From contig JAFGIL010000054.1 in NCBI GenBank assembly GCA_016929635.1, forward strand, positions 1 to 58,248: a stretch of 58,248 bases of DNA, in the 5' to 3' direction. The position numbers were made by a program, and so were the translations under genes. Below are positions 15,227 through 23,472 of this stretch, in pieces. The DNA comes from Endomicrobiales bacterium (GTDB taxonomy: Bacteria > Elusimicrobiota > Endomicrobiia > Endomicrobiales > JAFGIL01). Under the pieces are notes generated by a model, which was not told the DNA's origin, searched no databases, and saw nothing but the letters and a program-made list of their open reading frames with translations. Positions within the stretch are counted from its first letter, which is position 1, and every line of letters begins with the position of its first letter.

Positions 15227-16216
15227 ATGATTAACCTTAAGAACTATCAAGCTGAATGGGTTGAAGTATCAAAAATTGATTGTGATAACAAGCAGTTTCA
15301 GTTCAGAAAAAACATGATGGTAGACCATCTGGCCCAGTCTTTCAGGGAAGAGGGTCAGAAATTCCCTATTCTTCTATGGAAGAGGAACAACAGCACATTG
15401 CAGGTTATAAGCGGCTTTAGAAGGTTGGAAGCTGCAAAGAAGTTCAACTGGGACAAAATACTGGGAATAACCATCCCAGAGGCAGATTTAAGCGAAAACG
15501 AGGCATTAAGGCTTAACTTCATTGAAAATATTGAGCGTAAATCCCTTACAGATATGGATTTGATATTTGCCTGCAAGAAATTGAGCGATGAAGGCAAAAG
15601 TAATGTTGAGATATCAAAATACATAGGAAAAGATGAAGCAATGGTTAGAAGATACCTAAAAGTTGCCAATGCACCTCAGGAAATACAGGATGCGGTAAAA
15701 GAAGGAAAAATTTCTATAAAGAAACTAAACATGATTTTAGGCCGCGATAGGGCTCGGACCGGGTCCGAGTATAAACAAACTGTTAATAACGAGCTTCAAA
15801 CAAGCACTACTCCTGAAGAACAGCTAAGAAAAGCCCTTTTATCTAAGGACTACATGCCAAATATACAGAAAATGGTGAATAATATGCAGGGAATAGTGGC
15901 TGAAATCTCAGGAATACCCGGATTTGGCAAGCAAATCCTTAAATCCATGGAAGATGAGGAAAAGTCAAGCACAAATGCCAATCCAGAGCTGGATGACACT
16001 GATGTAGAGTCCTTCAGCATGTCTGAAATCGTAGCCAATGAGAGGATGTTTATTAAACCAGTCCAGGGCGGAGGCTTTGATTTAGTTGTTAAGTACAGGC
16101 CTAAAAGAGATAACATAAAAAAACTTGTTGAATTTTTAGAGAAAAATGTGATAAAGTTAAAGGAAATAATCAGGGAAAAGCGGAAAGAGCTTGGCCAGGA
16201 AACGGATTGGTGGTAG
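15227..16216 (+). CDS. ParB-like nuclease-domain protein
   Basis: 329 residues. Residues about 10-95 form a ParB/Srx N-domain: it has the usual boundary FREEGQKFPILL and the nucleotide-binding motif GFRRLEAAKKF (variant of GERRxRA). A helix-turn-helix region follows (MDLIFACKKLSDEGKSNVEISKYIGKDEAMVRRYLKVA), as in ParB/Noc/KorB. No ParA lies nearby, so it is not the standard partition operon; a DNA-binding regulator or clamp is likely. The start at 15227 has AAAGGAG at good distance; a more upstream ATG at 15209 does not. Confidence 0.82.
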   Translation: MINLKNYQAEWVEVSKIDCDNKQFQFRKNMMVDHLAQSFREEGQKFPILLWKRNNSTLQVISGFRRLEAAKKFNWDKILGITIPEADLSENEALRLNFIENIERKSLTDMDLIFACKKLSDEGKSNVEISKYIGKDEAMVRRYLKVANAPQEIQDAVKEGKISIKKLNMILGRDRARTGSEYKQTVNNELQTSTTPEEQLRKALLSKDYMPNIQKMVNNMQGIVAEISGIPGFGKQILKSMEDEEKSSTNANPELDDTDVESFSMSEIVANERMFIKPVQGGGFDLVVKYRPKRDNIKKLVEFLEKNVIKLKEIIREKRKELGQETDWW

Positions 16217-16230
16217 AGGCAAGCAAGACA

Positions 16231-17511
16231 ATGCGAAATACCACGGCCTTATTAATATTGATTGCATCTTTAGTTACACATCCTCTTATTACTTACTCAG
16301 CTGAGGAAGAGTACCTGCTGAAAAAGACAAAATCCGGCTATGGGTGGTTTGACGGCAGCAACAAGCCAGTATTGGAGTTCTCAAGAAGACAGAATAACGT
16401 ATTTGAATGGCAGAACATATATATCCTTCAGTATAAAGACAACACCGGCCTATACAAGCAGTACGTGCACAGCAAGCATTCGGGCAAACTCCTCAAAATC
16501 TACTCCGGAACAGAATACGTAAAAGTGAAACCCTCCCCAAACAACAACTTCCTTGTGATATACAGCGAACCCGGCGGGAACGTATACTTCCTGGATAAAT
16601 TCGGAAAAGAGATGGCCACTTACAAGGTTAATAACATCAGGGGCGATGAGATTGCCGTATCCGGCAGCCATGCTGCGCTTCTTGCAAACTATGACCCCAG
16701 GAAAAGAGATTCTATCTTAATTTTCAATCAAAAAGGTGAATTAGTCTTCACACAGGGTGACATGGACCCTGATGATTCTGTTAAAATCTCAAAAAACGAA
16801 CAGGTCCTGCTTCTATCAGGCTATGACATCTGGACAAAAGCATACAGCATTACCCACAAAAAAGAGATATGCAGGGGGTTCATCATTGAACTCAGCGAAG
16901 ACGAAAACTACCTGGTTAACATAACCTGGGGTGCGGATGAGCCTTTTATAAGCAAGGAATACGCTGAACTGCTGGGAGTGCACAGCCTGAAAATTTCCGA
17001 AGCACAGCACTCGGCAGGCGGCGTTTACGGGCTTTTCATTAACCTGTATATTATCGAGCTGTTCTCCCTGGATACGGCAGAGCTCATAGGAAAAACAAAG
17101 CTCGAAGGCGATTACCTGAAAATGGGCAACTACGGGAACCCTTTAATAAAGAACGTGGAGTTTAAAAAAGGCGACGATTTCTTTTCGGTCACTTCGGAAT
17201 ACAAGGGAAAAGAAAGAAAGCAGGTTATAACGATAAAGGGAGCAAAGGCAAACCTGGCAAGGATAGAGGAGTGGGCAAAATCAAGGGAAAAAGACATGCC
17301 CCGGACTTTTGAAGGGAAAAAAGAGCACGCAAAGGAGTTAAACAAGTTCATCCTGTACTCGATGAAAAATTATAAATCAACGCTTGAGATAAAATCGGAT
17401 AAACAAAGGTTAAGACAGCTGAAGAAACAGCTGAAGCTGTGCTCGGAAAACGACATTGACAGGATAATTGCGGAGCTTAAAAGAATCAGCAGAAAATACC
17501 TCACCAGATAA
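16231..17511 (+). CDS. Secreted protein of unknown function, propeller-like
   Basis: 426 residues with a signal peptide (MRNTTALLILIASLVTHPLI, cleavage near TYSA). The body consists of repeated four-strand-like units with GNVYFLDKFGKE, DSILIFNQKGEL and ITHKKEICRG, suggesting a beta-propeller of the periplasmic WD40-like kind. The last 100 residues are Lys/Glu-rich and helical (KEHAKELNKFILYSMKNY, then KQRLRQLKKQLKL). I see no catalytic motif. It begins 14 bases after the ParB-like gene. A TTG at 16207 is an alternative start, but the ATG at 16231 directly precedes the signal peptide. Confidence 0.65.
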   Translation: MRNTTALLILIASLVTHPLITYSAEEEYLLKKTKSGYGWFDGSNKPVLEFSRRQNNVFEWQNIYILQYKDNTGLYKQYVHSKHSGKLLKIYSGTEYVKVKPSPNNNFLVIYSEPGGNVYFLDKFGKEMATYKVNNIRGDEIAVSGSHAALLANYDPRKRDSILIFNQKGELVFTQGDMDPDDSVKISKNEQVLLLSGYDIWTKAYSITHKKEICRGFIIELSEDENYLVNITWGADEPFISKEYAELLGVHSLKISEAQHSAGGVYGLFINLYIIELFSLDTAELIGKTKLEGDYLKMGNYGNPLIKNVEFKKGDDFFSVTSEYKGKERKQVITIKGAKANLARIEEWAKSREKDMPRTFEGKKEHAKELNKFILYSMKNYKSTLEIKSDKQRLRQLKKQLKLCSENDIDRIIAELKRISRKYLTR

Positions 17512-17519
17512 ATCCCATA

Positions 17520-17560
17520 CCCGTTCCCGGAACGGGCCCTGGTCCCGTTCCGGGAACGGG
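17520..17560. repeat. Double G+C-rich palindrome between convergent genes
   Basis: CCCGTTCCCGGAACGGG at 17520-17536 and CCCGTTCCGGGAACGGG at 17544-17560, again 24 bases apart as at 11833. It lies in the 55-base gap between two converging genes and may work as a bidirectional transcript end. Confidence 0.85.
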
Positions 17561-17566
17561 CATAGG

Positions 17567-19969
17567 TTATTTGTCTATTATGTAAAGGAGCAATCCGGCG
17601 CTTGTTATACCTACCAGGCTGCCAGCAATCACGTCGAGAGGAAAGTGCGCTCCGAGATAAATCCTCGAAATAGCCACAAGCAGAGCGCATAAATAAAAAA
17701 CCCACCAGAACCTTTTGAACCTTGTAGTTAGAAAAGTTGCTGCGGAAAAAGATGCCTGGCTGTGCCCCGAGGGGAACGCGCACCTGTAAAGTTTCTCGCC
17801 CAGGACGTGCACCGAGTCTCCCCAAAGGGTCAGCGGCCTTACCCTTGCAAAGTAATCCTTGAGCACGTGAACGATTGCACCGCCGATTAAAAGCACGCCT
17901 ATCGCTATCAAAAACTCCTTCAGAAAATTCTCGCGCTTCCCGAACCACAGGACCAGCCCAACAAGTATTCCGAGAGGTATGCCGTTGCCGATAAAACTGA
18001 AAAACCTCATAATATAATCCAGGAACCTTGAACGCATGTCGCGGTTTATAACCCAGAAAACAGCGTGGTCAAGCTCTTTTAATCCCTGCTTCCACGTTAC
18101 CTTGGGGGCAAGTATGTCGGAGGTATAGTTTGCGTCCAGCTTTTTCAAATTGAAATTCCTGCCGCGCCACAGATAAAATATCCTTATTTTTCTTCCCTTG
18201 CGGAACACCTCAACCGGCTCAAGCTTCTCCCAGGACTCAAACGGATAAAACTTCGTGGGGTCAAGATAAAACCTGCTGTTCGAAACAAAAATCGCGTCTT
18301 TGCCGTCTAGTGCGCTCAGCTCCCTCTGCCAGAAATCGTAGGCGTCTATCCTTTCGCTGAGGCAGTAGATCTTCGGATTTCCGGGAACGTAAAAACTCAG
18401 CTGGCTCGCCAGGTAATGCCTGAACGTAAATATAAACGCCACCCCGGATGCGCCGATCCTATCGGGGCATGTGTAACCCGGTATAGATGTGTCATGACTT
18501 TCCATTTTGTCATTGCGAGCGACTGAAAGGAGCGAAGCAATCTTATCATTCAATGATAGATTGCTTCGGTCGTTGCACTCCCTCGCAATGACATCGAGAG
18601 ATAATCTGATAATTTTTCCTACGGTGTCCCAGCCGTAAAGTTCGTTGGTGACGTCTACCTTCTCGGCTTTTTTTATGCCGTCCTCTATTTTATTTGCCTC
18701 GTTTTGCGGCATAAACATTTCCGGGGAAAGCACTTTGTACATCGCCTGCATAGGCACAAGCACCGTAAGAAACAGCGCCAGCGCGCACGAAGCCACAACC
18801 AGGGATTTAAACAATATTCTTCCCTCAGGCGTCCATGTTCTTATTATAAAGTACGTAACGCCTATGGAAAGTATCAGATACCCGGTAGCGGGCCAGTGGG
18901 GCAAAATCTCGTTAAAGCTTGCTATCGCATTAAAAATAAAAAGCGTGGGGAAAGAAAAACAGAAAATAAATAAAAATCTTTCCGAATATTCGATATCCAC
19001 GGGAATGTGCATTTTTGAAAACAACCGCATACAGTACGACATAAAACCTTTCCCGCCGTTTTCGGTTGCTTTAAAAACAAGTATCCTTTGTTTAAGGTAC
19101 TGGCATGCGAGCCAGAATATCACGAACCAGAAAAATAAAAACAGAAAAGGCGAGACGTAGCCTGCCTGCGCTCCGAGGCATTTTCCCAGAAGGGCAAAAG
19201 AAAAAGACGGTGACTCTTTGCCGAACCCGTGCTTCAGCTGGTAGCCGAAAGACGCAAAGTTGTTCTGCAGGTTCCAGAGTATTACTGGGAGGAAAACAAT
19301 AAAAGCAATAACGAGGGAAATATATAAATGTATATTTTTCAGATACGCCTTTTTATACTTGGAAACAAAAAGGAACAAAAACATCGAAGGAACGAGAAGA
19401 ATCATGTTGTACTTGCTTAAAAGCCCGAAGCCGAGCACAATACCCATTGCATACCACGGCCAGATGCGTTCCTTTTTCACCCATATCTTCGAGAAATGAT
19501 ACTTTCCGTCTTCGTCACTTACAAGTTTCGGCACCGGGTTTATCGCCTTCCAGAAAAAGTATATGTACAGGACCCAGAAGAAAGCAAGTGGCGCGTCGGG
19601 GACCGTGAGCACCGCTCCCAGGAAAGAAAAAACGGGCATGATGTTTATCAGCGCCACGCTCCAGAAAGCCACCTCTTCGTTGAAAAGGTCCTTTGCCAGA
19701 AGAAATATGAAAAGCGACGTGAAAAAAAACAGAAGAACTGCGGGAAGCCGTACCGCAAACTCGTTTATGCCGAAAATCAGGGTAAAAAATCTGATTATAT
19801 AACCTATCGCCGGGGGATGGTCAAAATACGAAGCCTGGAGGTTCTGGCTGTAGGCAAAATAATGCGCCTCGTCGTCGCCAAGCCCTATCTGCCCTATCAC
19901 GAACAGGCGCAGCAGCGCGGTTATTGATAATAATATCCAGAGATAAAGTGTAATATTTTTTTTCTTCAT
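17567..19969 (-). CDS. ArnT-like glycosyltransferase fused to a PAP2 phosphatase
   Basis: 800 residues. The N-terminal half is a GT-C (PMT/ArnT/GT83) glycosyltransferase: GLGDDEAHY (about 30-38) contains the acidic pair of the first periplasmic loop, then SYFDHPPAIGY and ten or so membrane helices. The C-terminal part (about 640-800) is a PAP2 phosphatase with all three motifs: KDYFARVRP, PSGHS and SRIYLGAHFPLDV. Such a pair would use a polyprenyl-phosphate-linked sugar and then act on the freed lipid phosphate. Residues about 459-488 (RECNDRSNLSLNDKIASLL) come from an in-frame palindromic repeat. A GT2 DPM1-like gene upstream on the same strand could supply the lipid-linked sugar. Confidence 0.88.
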   Translation of the reverse strand: MKKKNITLYLWILLSITALLRLFVIGQIGLGDDEAHYFAYSQNLQASYFDHPPAIGYIIRFFTLIFGINEFAVRLPAVLLFFFTSLFIFLLAKDLFNEEVAFWSVALINIMPVFSFLGAVLTVPDAPLAFFWVLYIYFFWKAINPVPKLVSDEDGKYHFSKIWVKKERIWPWYAMGIVLGFGLLSKYNMILLVPSMFLFLFVSKYKKAYLKNIHLYISLVIAFIVFLPVILWNLQNNFASFGYQLKHGFGKESPSFSFALLGKCLGAQAGYVSPFLFLFFWFVIFWLACQYLKQRILVFKATENGGKGFMSYCMRLFSKMHIPVDIEYSERFLFIFCFSFPTLFIFNAIASFNEILPHWPATGYLILSIGVTYFIIRTWTPEGRILFKSLVVASCALALFLTVLVPMQAMYKVLSPEMFMPQNEANKIEDGIKKAEKVDVTNELYGWDTVGKIIRLSLDVIARECNDRSNLSLNDKIASLLSVARNDKMESHDTSIPGYTCPDRIGASGVAFIFTFRHYLASQLSFYVPGNPKIYCLSERIDAYDFWQRELSALDGKDAIFVSNSRFYLDPTKFYPFESWEKLEPVEVFRKGRKIRIFYLWRGRNFNLKKLDANYTSDILAPKVTWKQGLKELDHAVFWVINRDMRSRFLDYIMRFFSFIGNGIPLGILVGLVLWFGKRENFLKEFLIAIGVLLIGGAIVHVLKDYFARVRPLTLWGDSVHVLGEKLYRCAFPSGHSQASFSAATFLTTRFKRFWWVFYLCALLVAISRIYLGAHFPLDVIAGSLVGITSAGLLLYIIDK
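18508..18593. repeat. Palindromic element translated inside the ArnT-PAP2 gene
   Basis: Starts TGTCATTGCGAG (18508-18519) and ends CTCGCAATGACA (18582-18593), with inner AGATTGCTTCG/CGAAGCAATCT pairing. It is the same family as 9751-9840 and 39310-39408. No stop codon in the minus-strand frame, so the gene remains open through it. Confidence 0.9.
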
Positions 19970-19985
19970 ATCTTTGTTTACCCAA

Positions 19986-20022
19986 TGTCATTGCGAGAGA
20001 ACGAAGTGAGCGAAGCAATCTC
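19986..20022. repeat. Half palindrome (TGTCATTGCGAG family) beside the GIY-YIG gene
   Basis: Only the left half of the dispersed element (TGTCATTGCGAG ... CGAAGCAATCTC) is here, between the ArnT-PAP2 start and the GIY-YIG stop. Confidence 0.8.
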
Positions 20023-20041
20023 ATAACTATTTTATGAATTA

Positions 20042-20332
20042 TTATATTAATTCATAATACAAATCATTCCAATTTTTATTCATACCATTTATTAAATTTA
20101 GCTTTTTCTTTCTTGATCCACCTTTAATTTGTTTTTCTCTTATAATTGCATTTCTAATATCATCAAAAACCTCATAATAAACTAATTTAGTTATATTGTA
20201 TTTTTTTGTAAATCCTTCCACAAACTTTGACTTATGCTCATAAACTCTTTTTATCAAATTGCTTGTAACTCCGGTATAAAGTACTGTATTATTATTATTA
20301 GTCATTATATAGATATAACCTAGCTTATTCAT
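20042..20332 (-). CDS. GIY-YIG nuclease-domain protein
   Basis: 96 residues of the short UPF0213/YhbQ type of GIY-YIG protein. GYIYIM (5-10), YTGVTSNLIKRVYEH (19-33) and the later EKQIKGGSRKKKLNLI segment fit the family, including the Tyr pair, Gly21, Arg29 and Glu32-His33. These single-domain proteins have a nuclease fold, but their job in the cell is mostly unknown. The gene is much more A+T-rich than its neighbours and is enclosed by a half and a full palindrome of the same family, which suggests it moves with or next to them. Confidence 0.88.
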   Translation of the reverse strand: MNKLGYIYIMTNNNNTVLYTGVTSNLIKRVYEHKSKFVEGFTKKYNITKLVYYEVFDDIRNAIIREKQIKGGSRKKKLNLINGMNKNWNDLYYELI

Positions 20333-20342
20333 GTACTTAATA

Positions 20343-20425
20343 AGTCATTGAGAATCCCGCATAGCGGGATGAAGCAATCTCGCTATTGGGAAAAAATAGA
20401 TTGCTTCGCTTCGCTCGCAATGACA
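20343..20425. repeat. Full palindromic element beside the GIY-YIG gene
   Basis: AGTCATTGAG ... GCAATCTC and AGATTGCTTCG ... CTCGCAATGACA pair. A small palindrome (ATCCCGCATAGCGGGAT) is nested in the left arm; a related nested unit (GTCCCGCTTAGCGGGAC) is in the right arm of the copy at 39310. Confidence 0.85.
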
Positions 20426-20445
20426 TTTATTTTTTAGAATATTAC

Positions 20446-21141
20446 TTATTTGCCGAATTTCAGCTTCCAGACGCGGATAAGGTATTTTATGAGGGTGCCC
20501 GCCTTGAGTTTCGATTCGCCCGCGGCCCTCTGCATGAACTCTATCGGAACCTCAACAATCTTTAACCCGTGCTTCCTTGCATAAAAAAGCACTTCCGTAA
20601 CTATGAAGGGGTCTCTTGCATGCAGGCGCTCAACGATTTTTTCCACGGCAGATTTTTTAAACATCCTGAATCCGCTCGTAGGGTCGGTTACCCTGAGCCC
20701 CAAAATTAAAGACAAATATTTCCGTGCAAAAAAACTTATGAGTTTTCGCAATAAGCCTCTTTCAACGTCTTTTCCGCCTTTTATGTAACGCGAGCCGATC
20801 ACGATGTCCGCTTCCTGCACTTTTATGAAAAAATCCTGGATGAATTTCGGGTGGTGGGAAAAATCCCCGTCCATCTCAACGATAAAATCCGCGTTCATCT
20901 CAAGGGCTTTCTTGAACCCGTCAATCCCTGCCCAGCCGCGGCCCCTTCCTTCTTTCCTGAGCAGAAGGTGCACCCTGTTATTTTCTTTTGAAAGTTTCTC
21001 AACTATCTTATAAGTGCCGTCCGGCGAAAGATCGTCTACCACCAGGGCTTCGATATTCAAAGGAAGCCTGAGTATCTCGTTTATAACCCCCTCGATGTTT
21101 CCTGATTCATTGTAAGTAGGAATAACCGCAACTACTCTCAT
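20446..21141 (-). CDS. GT2 glycosyltransferase, polyprenyl-phosphate mannose synthase (DPM1)-like
   Basis: 231 residues, the size of soluble DPM1-type enzymes. PTYNESGNI (8-16), VVDDLSPDGT, the metal-binding EMDGDFSHHP and IGSRYIKGG with VTDPTSGFRMF are all present. It should move a sugar from a nucleotide donor to polyprenyl phosphate on the cytoplasmic side. No C-terminal membrane helices, unlike ArnC. On the same strand upstream of the ArnT-like transferase, so it could make that enzyme's donor. Confidence 0.9.
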   Translation of the reverse strand: MRVVAVIPTYNESGNIEGVINEILRLPLNIEALVVDDLSPDGTYKIVEKLSKENNRVHLLLRKEGRGRGWAGIDGFKKALEMNADFIVEMDGDFSHHPKFIQDFFIKVQEADIVIGSRYIKGGKDVERGLLRKLISFFARKYLSLILGLRVTDPTSGFRMFKKSAVEKIVERLHARDPFIVTEVLFYARKHGLKIVEVPIEFMQRAAGESKLKAGTLIKYLIRVWKLKFGK

Positions 21142-21156
21142 GTCTTTTCTATTTCC

Positions 21157-21240
21157 TTGATTACATAGATTTAAAAAAAGATTACACAGATAAACAAATA
21201 AGGGTAATCCGTGTAATCTGCAGTCTAATCGGTGTAATCA
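21157..21240. repeat. Inverted repeat with GATTACACAGAT units
   Basis: GATTACATAGAT and GATTACACAGAT on one side face GTAATCCGTGTAATCTG and ATCGGTGTAATC on the other. A related copy lies at 22413-22499, so the GT9 gene is bracketed by two copies. Confidence 0.7.
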
Positions 21241-21243
21241 TAC

Positions 21244-22383
21244 TCAAATAACTTCGATATTATTTCCGAAAACCTTGAAAAATCCGGAATAAAGCCTGTC
21301 AACCTTGATTAACTCCATGCAGTTCGGTTTTTTGTTGCAGTCGGGTATGTAGCAGCAGGTGCAACCGATCGGCGAGACTATTTTTTCGCCCTGCTTGTAC
21401 ATCTCTATCTCGCTGGCTGACGTGGGCCCGAAAACCGCAATCACTTTCTTCTTTAACCCCAAAGCAGCGTGAAGCGCCAGGGAATCCGTTGTGATTACTA
21501 TTTCGCAGAGGTTTAATAAAGCAAAGAAATCATTCAAGGAGTTATCAACTCCCGTGCTGACTGCCTTGCCTCCTGATTCTCTTATTAATTTATCTATAAG
21601 CTCCTTCTCGTTTTTTCCGCCGAAAAGCAAAACCTTTGCACCTATGGACTGCAGTTTTTCTATTAGTTTTATGTAACCTTCATCTGTCCATTTTTTAAGC
21701 TTCCATCTTTTTCCTGCCCCTGGATTGATTCCTACGATTACATTTCTTCCGAAATTATGGCATTTTGCAAATTCCTCGGCTCTTGAAACGGATTCTTTTT
21801 TCAGCGGGGTGAAAATTCTGTAATCGCTCCGGGCAAGCCCTATGATTTTAGCCATATGGTGCTGGTAGGTCTCGGTGTTTTTCTTTTTAATGTCATCAAA
21901 AGAGCTCATCAGGAGCCATCTTTTTGCATGCGGATTAGAGCATTTTATCTTCCTGTTTTTGTCAAGATAAAACCCAACCTTCTTTTTTGCGACTGCAAGC
22001 GTTGCAAGGCTGAGGCTCTGGGGAGACAAATCCAGGTTTATCGCAATGTCAAAATTTTCGGAAACCAAAGGCCTGAAAACCTGCGTGTCAAAGGGCCATA
22101 TCCTGTCCAGGCGGGGATTGCCTTCAAGAATGCTTACCGATTCAGGAGCCGTAATCCACGTTATGCGCGATTTGGGATATTTTTCCTTCAACCCGGGAAG
22201 AATAAAAGTGGACCGCAGCACGTCTCCCATGGCATCAAGCTTTATAACAAGAATATTCTTAGCCTTGCCGGAAGAACTCTTAACCGAAGAATAATGTCTG
22301 CATCCGGCGCACTTAATGCCTTTTTCCTTATGGAAACTGCACGGCCTGTCCAGTTTAAAATGTATACAATCGGTTTTTATCAT
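21244..22383 (-). CDS. GT9 glycosyltransferase (heptosyltransferase-like)
   Basis: 379 residues. After a Cys-rich head (DCIHFKLDRPCSFH, then KCAGCRHY, a likely zinc site common in this subgroup) comes the GT9 start NILVIKLDAMGDVLRSTF and, in the second half, VGINPGAGKRWKLKKWTDEGY, LLFGGKNEKEL, ITTDSLALHAALGLKK and VFGPTSASE, typical of ADP-heptose LPS heptosyltransferases. It therefore probably adds a sugar to lipopolysaccharide core or another envelope glycan. No SD stands out. Palindromic GATTACACAGAT repeats lie on both sides. Confidence 0.88.
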   Translation of the reverse strand: MIKTDCIHFKLDRPCSFHKEKGIKCAGCRHYSSVKSSSGKAKNILVIKLDAMGDVLRSTFILPGLKEKYPKSRITWITAPESVSILEGNPRLDRIWPFDTQVFRPLVSENFDIAINLDLSPQSLSLATLAVAKKKVGFYLDKNRKIKCSNPHAKRWLLMSSFDDIKKKNTETYQHHMAKIIGLARSDYRIFTPLKKESVSRAEEFAKCHNFGRNVIVGINPGAGKRWKLKKWTDEGYIKLIEKLQSIGAKVLLFGGKNEKELIDKLIRESGGKAVSTGVDNSLNDFFALLNLCEIVITTDSLALHAALGLKKKVIAVFGPTSASEIEMYKQGEKIVSPIGCTCCYIPDCNKKPNCMELIKVDRLYSGFFKVFGNNIEVI

Positions 22384-22412
22384 TTTTTTGTCTCGCTTCG
22401 CTCACCAAAAAT

Positions 22413-22499
22413 GATTTCACAGATTAACATATGATTACACAGATTATGATATCCTGTAAATCTGTGTAATCCGAATTTTTTATCTGTGCAATCGATTAT
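22413..22499. repeat. Inverted repeat with GATTACACAGAT units, second copy
   Basis: CACAGATTAACATATGATTA and GATTACACAGATT face AAATCTGTGTAATCC and ATCTGTGCAATCG. Lies between the divergent GT9 and larE genes, where promoters of both must be. Confidence 0.7.
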
Positions 22500-22564
22500 T
22501 CTTATACTTTAAATAGCATATTTTTTTTACGCCGTCAAATATGATATAATTGGTTCTAAATTCA

Positions 22565-23365
22565 ATGAATAATAAATTCAGGAAACTCCGGAAAATACTC
22601 AAAAAACTCAAACGTGTGATGGTTGCATTCTCAGGCGGGGTTGACTCTACTTTTCTTTTGCAGGCAGCAGTTAAAACCCTTGGCCCTGAAAACGTGCTTG
22701 CTGCTACCGCGATAGGCGGCCTGTATTTCAAGGATGAGATAAAACGTTCAAAAGGTTTCGCAAAAAAGCTCAACATCCGGCATCTCATAATAAAAAGCGA
22801 TGCTTTAAAAAATAAGGATGTAAAAAAAAATACTTTAAGCAGGTGCTTCTACTGCAAAAATCTGGTTTTTAAAAAACTTCATAAAGTGGCAAAAAAGGAA
22901 AACGCGGTTTTATGCGACGCAACCAATTTTTCCGACCTGAATGATTTCCGCCCGGGGCTTAAGGCATTGAAAAAATGGCGCGTAACCTCTCCCTTGAAAG
23001 ACGCAAAGCTGGAAAAAAACGAGATACGAAAATTGTGCAGGAAACAAAAAATTCCCATTTGGAACCTTCCTGCCCAGGCGTGCCTTGCAACAAGAATTCC
23101 ATACGGCACAAGGCTCGATAAAAAAGAGCTGCAAAAAGTGGAAAAAGGGGAGATGTATCTAAGAAAACTGGGATTTGAGCTTGTCCGTTTGAGAAACTAT
23201 AAAAATACGGTACGCATAGAAACATCTAAGTCTAAAATAAAAAGATTATTTGACAAGAAAATATCAGCAAAAGTTACGTCCTATCTTAAAAAACTGGGGT
23301 GGGGGCATGTCACCTTTGACCTGGAAGGCTACAGGACAGGCGGCATGCAGCGCTCCTCCGTATAA
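22565..23365 (+). CDS. larE: LarE-type ATP-dependent sulfur transferase
   Basis: 266 residues. The PP-loop SGGVDS is at 23-28; RCFYCKNLVFKKLH, CDATNFSDLNDFRPG and PAQACLATRIPYGTR are LarE signatures, the last containing a Cys in the position of the sacrificial or cluster-binding cysteine. LarE thiolates the nickel-pincer precursor of lactate racemase, but orphan copies like this one (no larB or larC in the window) may serve another sulfur transfer. A TTG at 22550 is an in-frame alternative start; I prefer the ATG. No clear SD. Confidence 0.9.
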   Translation: MNNKFRKLRKILKKLKRVMVAFSGGVDSTFLLQAAVKTLGPENVLAATAIGGLYFKDEIKRSKGFAKKLNIRHLIIKSDALKNKDVKKNTLSRCFYCKNLVFKKLHKVAKKENAVLCDATNFSDLNDFRPGLKALKKWRVTSPLKDAKLEKNEIRKLCRKQKIPIWNLPAQACLATRIPYGTRLDKKELQKVEKGEMYLRKLGFELVRLRNYKNTVRIETSKSKIKRLFDKKISAKVTSYLKKLGWGHVTFDLEGYRTGGMQRSSV

Positions 23366-23472
23366 ATATCCTCTTAACGCCGGCGGTTTTACTTCTATAA
23401 ATTGACAATTTTTTATAAAAAATGTAAACTTATATTCTTATTTATTAATACGCGTGACAATGTGGAGGTAAT

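Noticed and set aside
15227-16216. ParB-like gene as marker of the replication origin
   Set aside because: No ParA, no parS-like palindromes recognised and no dnaA or gid genes around it.
17560-17567. ARSGNG repeats in minus-strand frames near 11833 and 17520
   Set aside because: They are only the translated G+C-rich palindrome, no gene evidence.
21157-22499. GATTACACAGAT repeats as a CRISPR array
   Set aside because: The units are inverted, irregularly spaced and without spacers of constant length; no cas genes.
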